A stretch of 64,000 nt of DNA, taken from assembly GCF_030381805.1 (NCBI RefSeq), contig NZ_JAUDRH010000007.1, positions 383,458 to 447,457 of the forward strand, given 5' to 3'. Within the stretch, counting starts at the first letter, position 1. Every line of letters starts with the position of its first letter. The position numbers were made by a program, and so were the translations under genes. This DNA comes from Chlorogloeopsis sp. ULAP01 (lineage in GTDB: Bacteria > Cyanobacteriota > Cyanobacteriia > Cyanobacteriales > Nostocaceae). Of this stretch, positions 9,591-18,600 are shown piece after piece. The notes below the pieces were generated by a model. That model worked only from the letters and a program-made list of their open reading frames with translations. It had not been told where the DNA came from and did no database searches.

Positions 9591-9647
9591 ACGAGAAAAT
9601 TATCTATCCTGTCGCAACCGACGTAGTGTAACGCATCTACAAGAAGT

Positions 9648-9714
9648 GGTGGGTTACGGCACAAACATCGTTTCAGCATTTAAAAATCGAGTTTTATCGT
9701 GTGCCTAACCCACC
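9648..9714. repeat. Imperfect inverted repeat GGTGGGTTACGGCACA / TGTGCCTAACCCACC
   Basis: The arms at 9648-9663 and 9700-9714 are complementary with one unpaired base and enclose an AT-rich loop of about 36 bases. This is a common cyanobacterial intergenic repeat type. It lies between two converging transcription units and could act as a bidirectional terminator. Confidence 0.5.
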
Positions 9715-9796
9715 CTACTACTTATCATTAAAATCTCTCCGTGTCCCCGTGTCTCTCCGTCTCCGCGTCAGCCCAAACAGTAAGTTTCTGGAATGA

Positions 9797-11614
9797 TTAC
9801 TGATATCCCGCCGCTTGCAAATAAAACAGCCTGGCATACCTACCTTTAGCCTGCAACAACTCCTCATGAGTTCCCTCTTCTACGACTTCCCCAGCTTCAA
9901 TCACCAAAATTTTGTCAGCCATCCGCACTGTAGAAAAACGGTGAGAAATTAAAATCACCATCTGATTTTTCGTTAAAGTCCGAAAGTGATTGAAAATCTC
10001 ATACTCAGCTTGCGCATCCATCGCTGATGTCGGTTCATCCAAAACCAAGATATCTGCGTTAGTCCGCATAAAAGCACGAGCCAAGGCAATTTTCTGCCAT
10101 TGTCCTCCCGAAAGTTCCTGCCCTCCTTTGAACCATTTACCTAACTGAGTGCTAAAACCTGCGGGCAATTTTTCAATAAAAGGTTGTGCCATACCCTTTT
10201 CGGCAGCAATTTCCCACAGATCCTTTTCTTCGACGTGTTCCACATCGCCCACACCGATATTCTCCCCTACCGTAAATTGGTAACGGACAAAGTTCTGGAA
10301 AATTACACCGATACGACGCCGCAATACATCCACATCCCATTCTTGCAAATCCAAACCCTCAAAGCGGATGCGTCCGGAATCAGGATTGTAAAGTCTAGTC
10401 AAGAGTTTAATTAAAGTAGTCTTACCAGAACCGTTTTCGCCAACAATGGCTAATTTATCTCCGCGTTTGAGGTGGAAAGAAATATTTTTCAAGGCAGGTT
10501 GCAAACTTCCCGGATAAGTAAATGTGACATTCTCAAAGCGAATACCATCTTTGGGATTGATGCCTTTGGTTGCTTTCCCCTGTGGTTTTGGTACTTCCTC
10601 TTCTAGAAATTCGTAGAGATTGGAAAGATAGAGATTGTCCTCATACATTCCGCCAATGGAAGTCAGCATACCAGAAAAAGTAGTTTGCCCTTGGCGAAAC
10701 ACGGTGAGATACATCGTCATATCTCCCAAAGAAATTCTTCCCGCCACAGTTTCTATGACAATCCAAGCATATGCTACGTAAAAAGCGGCAGTACTCAACA
10801 AACTCAGCAAGTATCCCCACTGCCCCCGCCGGATTGTTAAATTGCGGTCTTCGTCATAAAGTTGATAGAAGATGTCGCGATAACGTTCCAGCAACATTTC
10901 ACCGAGTTGATAGAGTTTAACTTCTTTGGCGAAGTCTTCTCTAGCAATCAAAGTTTCTAGATAATGCTGCTGACGAGTTTCCGGCGCACGCCAGCGAAAT
11001 AAGCGAAAAGCTTCCCCCGCAAATTTTGTTTCCGCAACAAATGCGGGCATTGCTGCCAAAATTAGTACCACTACTGCCCAAATCGAAAATTGCACCAACA
11101 AAGCCCCGTAGGTAAGAAGTGAAAGGGCGCTTTGTACCAAGCCAAAGGTGCGAGTTACTAACGAGAGAGGGCGAATGGAAGCTTCTCGCCGGGCATTGGT
11201 CATTTTATCGTAAAACTCCGAGTCTTCAAACTGCGTAAGTTCTAGACTCATTGCTTTTTCTAAAATAAGTTCATTCACCCGTTGTCCGAGTAATACCCGC
11301 AACAGTGACTGACAAACTGTTAGCCCTCTTTGGCTACCTGTGAGTAAGGCAACAGCAGTTGCTTCCAATCCCACATATAGTAAGGGACGATAGCTATCAA
11401 CTTGATTTTGAGAAGCGAAAATTACTGCATCGACAATTAACTTGCCGATATAGGCTACAGCTGCTGGTAAAAGACCAGCCACTAAAGTTAAAATCGCAAG
11501 ACTAACAGTTAGGACACGGCTAGTAGTCCAAACTAAAGCGATCGCTCGCCCACTATAGCGGAATATCGCTAGGGATTGACGCAGGGCGTTACGTTTTTGA
11601 CGACGATTCCTCAT
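9797..11614 (-). CDS. ABC exporter, fused permease and ATPase
   Basis: A half-transporter of 605 residues. The membrane domain (about 25-330) has roughly six hydrophobic segments and the nucleotide-binding domain spans about 345-600. Walker A is GENGSGKTT with Lys398. The Q-loop (IFQNFVRYQFTV), the LSGGQ signature (with the long QELSGGQWQKIALARA), Walker B ILVLDEP and the H-loop His (LISHRFSTV) are all intact, so it should be active as a homodimer or with an unlinked partner. It resembles MsbA/HlyB-type exporters. The substrate is not predictable. It is the only gene in its unit. The hairpin at 11670-11702 lies in its upstream region. Confidence 0.9.
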   Translation of the reverse strand: MRNRRQKRNALRQSLAIFRYSGRAIALVWTTSRVLTVSLAILTLVAGLLPAAVAYIGKLIVDAVIFASQNQVDSYRPLLYVGLEATAVALLTGSQRGLTVCQSLLRVLLGQRVNELILEKAMSLELTQFEDSEFYDKMTNARREASIRPLSLVTRTFGLVQSALSLLTYGALLVQFSIWAVVVLILAAMPAFVAETKFAGEAFRLFRWRAPETRQQHYLETLIAREDFAKEVKLYQLGEMLLERYRDIFYQLYDEDRNLTIRRGQWGYLLSLLSTAAFYVAYAWIVIETVAGRISLGDMTMYLTVFRQGQTTFSGMLTSIGGMYEDNLYLSNLYEFLEEEVPKPQGKATKGINPKDGIRFENVTFTYPGSLQPALKNISFHLKRGDKLAIVGENGSGKTTLIKLLTRLYNPDSGRIRFEGLDLQEWDVDVLRRRIGVIFQNFVRYQFTVGENIGVGDVEHVEEKDLWEIAAEKGMAQPFIEKLPAGFSTQLGKWFKGGQELSGGQWQKIALARAFMRTNADILVLDEPTSAMDAQAEYEIFNHFRTLTKNQMVILISHRFSTVRMADKILVIEAGEVVEEGTHEELLQAKGRYARLFYLQAAGYQ

Positions 11615-11669
11615 TACTATTTGTATAACGTAAAATCGCCCTTAATTGCCGAGTTCTCTGTGAGGTTAT

Positions 11670-11702
11670 AGATCCCCGACTTTTTTGAAAAGTCGGGGAT
11701 CT
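11670..11702. terminator. 15-bp perfect hairpin, same family as 7573-7605
   Basis: AGATCCCCGACTTTT, loop TTG, then the exact complement. It sits between divergent genes, so it cannot terminate either flanking gene. This supports its being a dispersed repeat. Confidence 0.55.
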
Positions 11703-11892
11703 GAACACCTGCGATCTGTCAAAATCAATTTAGTGGAGTACTAGAGGTAGATTGAAATAATCTTTATTGATTACTTAGTCAGATACAGAGAAATTATTTA
11801 GTATATAAAAAGCTGTAAGAGGACAAATCCACAACAAGCACTGATCGCACTCAAAATATGCTCCAGACATTAGTCGGCTGGAGGCTGAAGCA

Positions 11893-13113
11893 ATGAAATT
11901 TAATTTACTAAAACCAAAACGCTTTTTTTTGGTAAGTTTATTTTCCTGTGCCATATTTGTTTCTCCCCTTTCTACTTTGGCTGTGACTGTCAAAGAAGTT
12001 CCGAATCCCCGGCAGCAGGATGGTGGATGGGTAACTGATATGGCTGGAATTCTCAGCCAACAGACAGAAGCCGAAATTAATCAGATGATTTCTCAGTTGG
12101 AAGCAAAACATGGCACGGAAATAGCCGTGGTAACTGTGCCACAAACAACTCCTAGTGGTTCTGTCAAAAAATTTGCCACCGAACTGTTTAATGATTGGGC
12201 AATTGGCAAGAAAGGACAAGATAACGGTGTATTATTCTTGATTTCAGTAGGCGATCGCCGTGTGGAAATTGAGACTGGTTACGGCGTGGAAGCAATTTTG
12301 CCAGATGCGAAAGTGGGCAATATTATCGATACCCAAATCATTCCCCGCTTCAAACAAGGAGACTTTGAAGGTGGTACGCTGGCAGGAACAAAAGCACTAG
12401 TACTTATTTTAGAGGGCGATCGCTCATCATCCACAAACCAAGTCACAACTCCAAATCGGGAAAATGGCTCAACTGTAGAAACAAGTGCAGATCCCCCGAT
12501 TTTATGGGGATTTTTAGCCGGAGGTGGAATATTAGTATTAGCGATCGCAGGTGCCGCTCATCTCAAACGACGTCCTCAAAAAATTTTGATTGCACCACAA
12601 GGGCATAGTCGCAAACTTGACGGTAATTACACTTTTTTGTGTGCTGATTGCCAAAAGCCAATGGAAAAAGTAGACGAAACCACAGTTCAATCATATTTAA
12701 GCAAACCAGAAAAAACAGCACAAAAACTAGGTAGTGTTAGATTTGAGGGTTGGAAATGTCCCAATTGCAGTCATAAGCTAACTGGTAGTGGTTTTCATAT
12801 AGTCGCTCAACAGTCTCATTCTTCTCGATTTAAGAAATGTCCTCACTGTCAAGAATTAACTGTCACCCGCTCTGAGCAGATTGTTAGACCAGCTACACAA
12901 TATAATTCTGGAAGACGACTAATTACTGATGACTGTCATAGTTGTGCTTATCACCATCAGCAAGAGGAAATAATTCCTCGCCTGCCTCCGCCTCCTCCGC
13001 CTCCTCCTCCAAGCACTTGGGGTGGCTATAGTGGCGGCGGCTTTAGTGGTGGCGGTGGTGGTAGTTTTGGTGGTGGCAGTAGCGGTGGCGGTGGTGCTGG
13101 TGGTAGTTGGTAA
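11893..13113 (+). CDS. TPM-domain membrane protein with zinc-ribbon-like region and Gly-rich tail
   Basis: A 406-residue protein. A signal peptide/anchor (about 12-30) is followed by a TPM domain (about 38-175) with WVTDMAGILSQ and NDWAIGKKGQDNGVLFLI. The DUF-type TPM fold is known from Psb32/TLP18.3 and YgcG and has phosphatase activity in some members. A transmembrane segment follows at about 200-218 (WGFLAGGGILVLAIAGAA). The C-terminal half has four CxxC-type pairs (CADC, CPNC, CPHC, CHSC) that could form zinc ribbons, then a proline run and a glycine/serine tail ending in W. GGAG lies about nine bases before ATG. It is directly followed by the LemA gene eight bases downstream. TPM and LemA are frequent neighbours, so joint work at the membrane is likely. 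Confidence 0.85.
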   Translation: MKFNLLKPKRFFLVSLFSCAIFVSPLSTLAVTVKEVPNPRQQDGGWVTDMAGILSQQTEAEINQMISQLEAKHGTEIAVVTVPQTTPSGSVKKFATELFNDWAIGKKGQDNGVLFLISVGDRRVEIETGYGVEAILPDAKVGNIIDTQIIPRFKQGDFEGGTLAGTKALVLILEGDRSSSTNQVTTPNRENGSTVETSADPPILWGFLAGGGILVLAIAGAAHLKRRPQKILIAPQGHSRKLDGNYTFLCADCQKPMEKVDETTVQSYLSKPEKTAQKLGSVRFEGWKCPNCSHKLTGSGFHIVAQQSHSSRFKKCPHCQELTVTRSEQIVRPATQYNSGRRLITDDCHSCAYHHQQEEIIPRLPPPPPPPPPSTWGGYSGGGFSGGGGGSFGGGSSGGGGAGGSW

Positions 13114-13121
13114 GTAATACT

Positions 13122-13895
13122 ATGAATAATCAAGAAAAGAGAATTCCCGAAGAGATTGCCCCAGAAGTGCTAGAGTTAGCCTCGCGCTACTATGCCAATC
13201 ACACCCAAAGTTACTCGCCTTCTGAATTGGTAGCAGCAGGAAAAGAAGTGGATATTCCTGCCGAGTTTATTGAGCAAGCCATCCGAGATGTGCAGGCAAG
13301 GCACCGACAACAGCAAGAAAAACAACAACGATTAGCACATCTGCGTCAAAGATTGTTGATAATTGGTGCAGGAGTAGTAACTGCATTGGCTGTTTGGATT
13401 GGTTGGACTTACAATTCTATCCAAAGCAGTAGCTCCAGAGTTGAAGCAGCTTGGGCGCAAGTAGAAAATCAACTCCAGCGCCGTGCTGATTTAATCCCCA
13501 ATCTTGTGAACGTGACACAAGCTTATGCCAAACAGGAAAAAGAATTAGTCTTTTTATTAGAGCGATCGCGTCAGGCTTATTTGCAAGCAGACACTCCCAA
13601 CGAAAAAGCCGCCGCGACAGTGCAAATTAATCAAGCTATTGACCGCTTCCGCAATTATGCCACTGCCAATCCCCAATTGAAATCTAGCCAATTATTTATC
13701 AATCTTCAGTATGAGTTAAGCGGTACTGAAAATCGCCTCGCCGTAGAGCGAATGCGCTATAACCAGGCAGTGCAAGCTTACAATCAAAAAATTCAAAGTT
13801 TTCCCAACTCGGTTGTAGCTAATACTTTTGGGTTTGAAAAGCAGGAATATTTTCAAGCTACAAATACTGATGTTCCCAAAGTTTTTAAGGAGTAA
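13122..13895 (+). CDS. LemA family protein
   Basis: A 257-residue protein. The N-terminal 70 residues are a soluble helical segment (EEIAPEVLELASRYYANH..) seen in some cyanobacterial proteins. A transmembrane helix lies at about 77-95 (LLIIGAGVVTALAVWIGWTY). The LemA domain runs from about 105 to 250 with VEAAWAQVENQLQRRADLIPNLV, the family hallmark, and a long helical bundle with an outward-facing C-terminus. It has no known catalysis. It starts eight bases after the TPM gene and is surely co-transcribed with it. A TTG five codons upstream overlaps the previous stop and is less likely. Confidence 0.88.
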   Translation: MNNQEKRIPEEIAPEVLELASRYYANHTQSYSPSELVAAGKEVDIPAEFIEQAIRDVQARHRQQQEKQQRLAHLRQRLLIIGAGVVTALAVWIGWTYNSIQSSSSRVEAAWAQVENQLQRRADLIPNLVNVTQAYAKQEKELVFLLERSRQAYLQADTPNEKAAATVQINQAIDRFRNYATANPQLKSSQLFINLQYELSGTENRLAVERMRYNQAVQAYNQKIQSFPNSVVANTFGFEKQEYFQATNTDVPKVFKE

Positions 13896-13896
13896 A

Positions 13897-15363
13897 TTAG
13901 GAAATGCTAGTTATTGGTAAATCGCGGAGGAAATAAAAGCGATCGCTCTTCCAATCAGTACCTTTAATTCGTCCTAAGTAGCCTGTTAAGGGTGATGAAA
14001 GTTCGATGAGAATTTCGTGCATTTCTTCACGACTGAGAGCTTGAGGTGGACTTGAATAACCGTACGCTCCGTAAAGAGTAGCAACTTCAACATTTTCATC
14101 TCCTGTATTTACTTGATGCTTTTTCACGAGTTGAATTAAGTGTGATCGCAGACTAATTTCTTTGTAAACTTGGTCAAGATATTTTTCAACTTCTTGATCG
14201 GAACTTCCAGCTTTTAAATATGTTTTGAGTTTAAATAAATCTACCGAATTACGGTAATTGCTTTCTAGTTGTACAAGTTTTTCTAATGTTTCTGGATTAA
14301 TAATAGCCATACTGTGTACTTTTGCTGCTTCTTTCAGTTGCGTTGTCGGTTCGCCAGGGCCAATAATTAATTTGATTGCTTGTTTCAATAATTCTTGATT
14401 TTGTAAGCGAAGTGTTCCTAAATTCAGTAATTGTACAGCAGTATCATTAGGTATCTTTTTACCCGCTTTGCATTCTCCAACTAAAGGATAGGGTTGGGAA
14501 CAAAATATATCTATACCGCCTGCGCCACCTCTATGAAATTCATCAACTGTAAATCCTAAATATTCTAGGCTCTTACGAACTATTTTTTCAAAATCTGTTC
14601 CTGCTTGATAATTGCTTTTACCTTCATCTTGTTCTTTACTACGATTACCTAAAAATGCAATATCATTAATCCAAGCTAAATTTGTACTAGGTTGTTTAAT
14701 CTGTTTGCTATTACTCCAACCTAAAAATACTCGAATATCCTCATCTAGCAGTTTAGCGGTTGGATTAGTAATCGCAAGGGAAGCTAAAGCACATTGTAAT
14801 TCTTCTAATTCAGGATGGAGTGGAGGTTGTAAATTTTCTAGTTGATGTTTGCGTTGGGCAAAGATGCGATCGCTTAAAATAGGTGCTGTATCAGGAACAC
14901 TTAGGGAAGCAGGTAAAGGTAGAAACAAACTATATTGTGAGTGCGTTGAAATCTCAATTGGTTTAGGTAGCAAATAGACGCGCAGGTAAACTAGAAAAAT
15001 ATGAGGTCGCTGACCAAGTTTATGCTGTAATCCTTGCTTTGTCCAAATGCTCAACTTTGACAAGGCATCGAAGGATTCAAGAGTAAACATATTGCAACCT
15101 TCACACTTAGCCCAAGCCTTAATCAAATTCTTTTCAGAGTCTAATTTGGCTAAAGCTATTTGAGCAAAGGACAAAAAACTTGAATGATAATACTGTTCAT
15201 GGGGTTGTGAGTTAATCGATATATCATTGGGACAAAGGGCAAATTGCCGCCCCAAATTAATGAATCTCCCTGGCATTACAGCAATTATTCGCCCTTTTAT
15301 TAATGCTTCAATATCGACATCTGGTAAACATAAGACAGTATCAAGTAAAACAGTTTCGCTCAT
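13897..15363 (-). CDS. PD-(D/E)XK (Mrr-like) nuclease, last gene of a candidate defence cassette
   Basis: A 488-residue protein. The central part (about 252-310) has the restriction-endonuclease-fold signature: GTDFEKIVRKSLEYLGF with Glu259, GGAGGIDIF with Asp285, and GECKAG with Glu297 and Lys299. That gives E...D-x11-E-x-K, a complete PD-(D/E)XK active site. The N-terminal 240 residues (two Cys in KCEGCNMF) and the C-terminal 150 have no recognised domain and may be target-sensing parts. It starts two bases after the ATPase stop, so the two are translationally linked. Nuclease activity is inferred from motifs. The gene may be annotated as a restriction endonuclease or hypothetical protein in relatives. 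Confidence 0.75.
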   Translation of the reverse strand: MSETVLLDTVLCLPDVDIEALIKGRIIAVMPGRFINLGRQFALCPNDISINSQPHEQYYHSSFLSFAQIALAKLDSEKNLIKAWAKCEGCNMFTLESFDALSKLSIWTKQGLQHKLGQRPHIFLVYLRVYLLPKPIEISTHSQYSLFLPLPASLSVPDTAPILSDRIFAQRKHQLENLQPPLHPELEELQCALASLAITNPTAKLLDEDIRVFLGWSNSKQIKQPSTNLAWINDIAFLGNRSKEQDEGKSNYQAGTDFEKIVRKSLEYLGFTVDEFHRGGAGGIDIFCSQPYPLVGECKAGKKIPNDTAVQLLNLGTLRLQNQELLKQAIKLIIGPGEPTTQLKEAAKVHSMAIINPETLEKLVQLESNYRNSVDLFKLKTYLKAGSSDQEVEKYLDQVYKEISLRSHLIQLVKKHQVNTGDENVEVATLYGAYGYSSPPQALSREEMHEILIELSSPLTGYLGRIKGTDWKSDRFYFLRDLPITSIS

Positions 15364-15365
15364 GT

Positions 15366-17156
15366 TTAATTCAACAACTCACTTAAATCATCTAAGTTAT
15401 CTGCATCTTCAATACTAGAAGGATTAAGGAAATCCTTTAATAGTTCTTCTCTCTCTATAGCTTCTTCATCTATATGACCAGAAGGATTGCTTAAAATTTC
15501 GAGTAACAAAGGATTTTCGCAAGTTAATTGCTGAGAAAACTCTAAAACTTGTTTTTCATTTAGTTTATAGTACTCACATTTTTGATAAACAGAATAAAGG
15601 TGAATCAGCTCTTGGATTTCCTCTACTTTCAGATCCACATGTTCTCCACCCAATTCTTCTACAAGTTTTTTGAGATAAATGTAAGAATCCCAATTTTTAC
15701 GAATCCTTTTTTCATTGGTTTTAGAACGAACTAAGCAACCTCGTGTTATATCGAATGTCTGATATTCAATTAAACGCCACATCCCAGTTCCTACCGCTCT
15801 TCCATGTGAATATTGGAGAACAGCAACACCTATTTTGAAAATCTTATCTTTCTCCTTACCAATTACTTTAAAGTTTATCCAACCTTGATTTTGTGACTTT
15901 GGTTCAATATCAACAACATCTTCAATTGTGACTTGTTCTAATTTCTCGCCTGTAGAAGTTTTACCCCCTAATTTCTGTCCTTTCAAGCTCTGGAAACCAA
16001 AAGACAAAGCATCAGCAATCAGGGAATTATATTTTTCATCTAGATAATTTCCAGTGTCTACCTTACTCTCCCTTTCTAAAGCTAGATAAAATCGTTCCAA
16101 TGGTTCTTCTGGTAGTATCTCATCATCAACCTTAAAGTTCTCAGCACACCATTTCAAAGCTTCTCTCACGGTTAGTCCATGTTTACCATATTTTCTTAGT
16201 TCACTTTCTTGAAACGGATAGAGTGGGTCATGAGATTTTAAATCTCTTGTCTCATAAAAATCTTTCAACCACAGGGTGACTAATCCAAGCATAGAATTAC
16301 CATCAAGAGTTTTTAAATCTATCGGTTTTCTTTGCGTATATTTTGAAATTCTGTCAGGCGTACCACCAGGCATTAAATTAACCTTATTTGTCCATGTATC
16401 AGGTAGCATGACTGTGAGAATAACAATACCTTTACCAAGTTCAGACTGTTCAAGAGTATCATGTAGACGCTTTACTAAATCAGCAATTATTTGTGGAGTT
16501 GTTAAGCCATCATTACTACAATTATTTTCTACATCTATTTCGTCAAAACAAATAACAACAGAATTATAGTAACTTACTAAATTTAGTATTTGCTGAACAA
16601 TTTTAAGGGCTTCGGATTCTCTATCTTGAGCTTCTTTTCTAGTATTAGGTAATCCTAGAATATCAGCATTAGAATTTGCTAACTCATCCCCAGATAACCA
16701 TTTAATTGCAAAAGACACCTGAGTTTCTGAAAGCGTCCACAAAATAGCCCTAACAATGTAGGGATCTGTATTTGGTTTTGTTTTGAGAACTTCTTTGGTC
16801 AGCCTGTCCATCAAATTCTTGTTCCTAGCTGACCAACTTGTATATACTTTATCAAATCTTTCAATCAGTCGTTGGGGAGAAAGACTTGAAAAGTTGGAAT
16901 CGATGGCTTTAAAGCCTTCATTTGCCATCGCTGCCGCCACTTCTTGCCACTGCATCACCCCTTGACTACCAGTATTGCTGAGACTATCAGCTAAAGTTTG
17001 TTGAAATTGGTATTTAACCAGATTTAAATCTGTGTAGTTATTAACACCTGCATATACAAATAAAGCACTTCCATTGACTTTCAACCGATGACGAATGCGA
17101 CTAAGTATGTGAGTTTTACCTACTCCTTGTTGAGCAGTTATAGCAATTGATGTCAC
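15366..17156 (-). CDS. P-loop ATPase, main part; natural N-terminus lies in the preceding frame
   Basis: 596 codons from GTG 17156. The Walker A loop QQGVGKTH is at residues 9-16, far too close to the start for a normal NTPase. Walker B is VVICFDEIDVE with Asp205-Glu206. An arginine/sensor region and a C-terminal segment with alpha-helical, acidic character follow. The short gene at 17153-17359 encodes exactly the kind of 60-70 residues that usually precede such a P-loop. Its TGA overlaps this GTG as GTGA. Either the gene is split and translationally coupled, or one base was lost in GAGAAGTGACA (GAGAAAGTGACA would fuse the two). Family: AAA/STAND-like, not closely identified. It probably couples recognition to the downstream nuclease. 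Confidence 0.75.
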   Translation of the reverse strand: MTSIAITAQQGVGKTHILSRIRHRLKVNGSALFVYAGVNNYTDLNLVKYQFQQTLADSLSNTGSQGVMQWQEVAAAMANEGFKAIDSNFSSLSPQRLIERFDKVYTSWSARNKNLMDRLTKEVLKTKPNTDPYIVRAILWTLSETQVSFAIKWLSGDELANSNADILGLPNTRKEAQDRESEALKIVQQILNLVSYYNSVVICFDEIDVENNCSNDGLTTPQIIADLVKRLHDTLEQSELGKGIVILTVMLPDTWTNKVNLMPGGTPDRISKYTQRKPIDLKTLDGNSMLGLVTLWLKDFYETRDLKSHDPLYPFQESELRKYGKHGLTVREALKWCAENFKVDDEILPEEPLERFYLALERESKVDTGNYLDEKYNSLIADALSFGFQSLKGQKLGGKTSTGEKLEQVTIEDVVDIEPKSQNQGWINFKVIGKEKDKIFKIGVAVLQYSHGRAVGTGMWRLIEYQTFDITRGCLVRSKTNEKRIRKNWDSYIYLKKLVEELGGEHVDLKVEEIQELIHLYSVYQKCEYYKLNEKQVLEFSQQLTCENPLLLEILSNPSGHIDEEAIEREELLKDFLNPSSIEDADNLDDLSELLN

Positions 17157-17359
17157 TTCTCTTGAGTAGATGAACTAGTAAGCACCAGTTCAATTGCCTG
17201 AAAAACTGCATCAGAAGCGTGGGCATTTAGCGTTGGCACATCGGGGAATCCTTGACCCCAGATATCCTGTTCTTTGACTATCCCAGCGTTAAGAAATGGA
17301 TTGTGACTTTTGACAGCGGCGTTAAGGGCTTCTATTGGAGAAACTGCTGAAGTGTCCAT
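17153..17359 (-). CDS. N-terminal segment of the ATPase, separated by a frame change
   Basis: A 68-codon frame. It contains NPFLNAGIVKEQDIWGQGF and then FPDVPTLNAHASDAVFQAI, a typical lead-in to an ATPase core. Read on through a +1 base shift, the sequence would run ..TQEK-VTSIAITAQQGVGKTH without a gap, so these two frames were or are one gene. ATG 17359 has no strong ribosome binding site. The gap to the upstream winged-helix-like gene is 46 bases. It could be a genuine small subunit, a frameshift in the genome, or a sequencing error at a short homopolymer. Confidence 0.6.
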   Translation of the reverse strand: MDTSAVSPIEALNAAVKSHNPFLNAGIVKEQDIWGQGFPDVPTLNAHASDAVFQAIELVLTSSSTQEK

Positions 17360-17405
17360 AGCTATTTTATTTGAGGTAAAGAACTACATAAGGAGTCAAA
17401 GAAAT

Positions 17406-18083
17406 TTAGGAATTTAAACGCTTGGCATAATAACGTAATCCTCCTCCAGGGATAGTAATTGAGTCATCCCGTTTATCTGGGGTGATGTCTCGCATTTCTC
17501 CTGCCATTAGCTGACAAATATCGTTAGCCTGCATTTCCAGTAGCCATTCGTTAAAATCGGAACGACTAACACGATCGCCTATTTCCCGACGAATTCGATA
17601 TATCGGCACTAGATGATTCAGGTTGTAGTCACTGTTTAATCTGTCATAGACTCCCAATGTGACTTTCTCAAACTCCTGATAAGATTTCACAGTACTTTTT
17701 ACACCGTTAACCGATGCAGCTGCACCAACTACCGTGCCATTCACCTGACTTATCCACTTCAACAGCGCATTTGCAGCCCAAGTTCCTACAATAGTCCCTT
17801 CAAACTTAAAATCAGAGCTTTTCAAGCCTTCACTCAATATATCTAAACCATTAGGAGATACCAAAGAGTATCCTTTCTTTGAGATAGAAATAGCTCCTTT
17901 TTTCTCCAAGTTCTTAAAGATGCCTTGATAATCTGCTGCCTTCTTGCCCTTTTGTACAACTCGCTTAGTAAGTTCGCCTTTTTTAATCTCCTGCTTCGTT
18001 CCTCCCAAATCCCATAAAGCTAACAGAAGACGAGTTTGAGTTTGAGCTTCTTTAGCTTTTACACTAGTATTTTTTGATGTCAT
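17406..18083 (-). CDS. Winged-helix-like protein, first gene of the candidate defence cassette
   Basis: A 225-residue protein. Residues about 15-90 look like a winged-helix domain (LLLALWDLGG..KGELTKRV..YQGIFKNLEKKGAISISKKGYSL). The middle (95-150) is a Gly/Ala-rich helical stretch, and the C-terminus has LVPIYRIRREIGDRVSRSDF followed by a motif ending TIPGGGLRYYAKRL, which looks like a second small winged domain. I do not recognise a named family. ATG 18083 is preferred to the TTG at 18119, which has no properly spaced ribosome binding site. Its place at the head of an ATPase-nuclease operon suggests a sensor or regulatory subunit. Confidence 0.65.
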   Translation of the reverse strand: MTSKNTSVKAKEAQTQTRLLLALWDLGGTKQEIKKGELTKRVVQKGKKAADYQGIFKNLEKKGAISISKKGYSLVSPNGLDILSEGLKSSDFKFEGTIVGTWAANALLKWISQVNGTVVGAAASVNGVKSTVKSYQEFEKVTLGVYDRLNSDYNLNHLVPIYRIRREIGDRVSRSDFNEWLLEMQANDICQLMAGEMRDITPDKRDDSITIPGGGLRYYAKRLNS

Positions 18084-18600
18084 ATTTAGTAATCCAGTAA
18101 AAAAATCAAGGCTTTGCAACCCACCAATGCGGGTTTTGTCTGTATAGCCTCAAACTTATATAGGGCTATCAGACTTAATCTTTATATTTCTAAGTACTAG
18201 TATAATTTTTTGAAAACTTAATCACTGGCGTAAAAACACTGAAAGAATCTCAAGAAAATCTTTGAGATCCCACAAAAATATATATTTATTCTTGTATTAA
18301 TATCAAAACAATACTCAATACGTGCTTATTTTAACAAGATTGTTATACCTAATAATGCGATCGCCTGATCATTCTTTTGCTTACAAAGCTCAATAATATG
18401 ATGTCCGCTAAATTACCCTTAATTGCTGTGTTACCTCACCCCAAGCCTCTCCTTACTAAGGAGAGGGTGTCGTAGGCGTGTGAGGTTATTTTATTATGGT
18501 CATTTTCACAGACATGATATAACTCATCACATTGAGGGGATTGATGACGATAATAAATATGGCATTAGCAGAAGAAGCGATCGCTAATTAAATTATGAGT
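18084..18600. other. Intergenic region upstream of the defence cassette
   Basis: 517 bases without a gene. It holds AT-rich sequence likely to carry the promoter of the cassette, and a 9-bp hairpin CCTCTCCTT-ACT-AAGGAGAGG at 18446-18466 within the common intergenic repeat CCTCACCCCAAGCCTCTCC. I see no coding frame. Confidence 0.5.
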
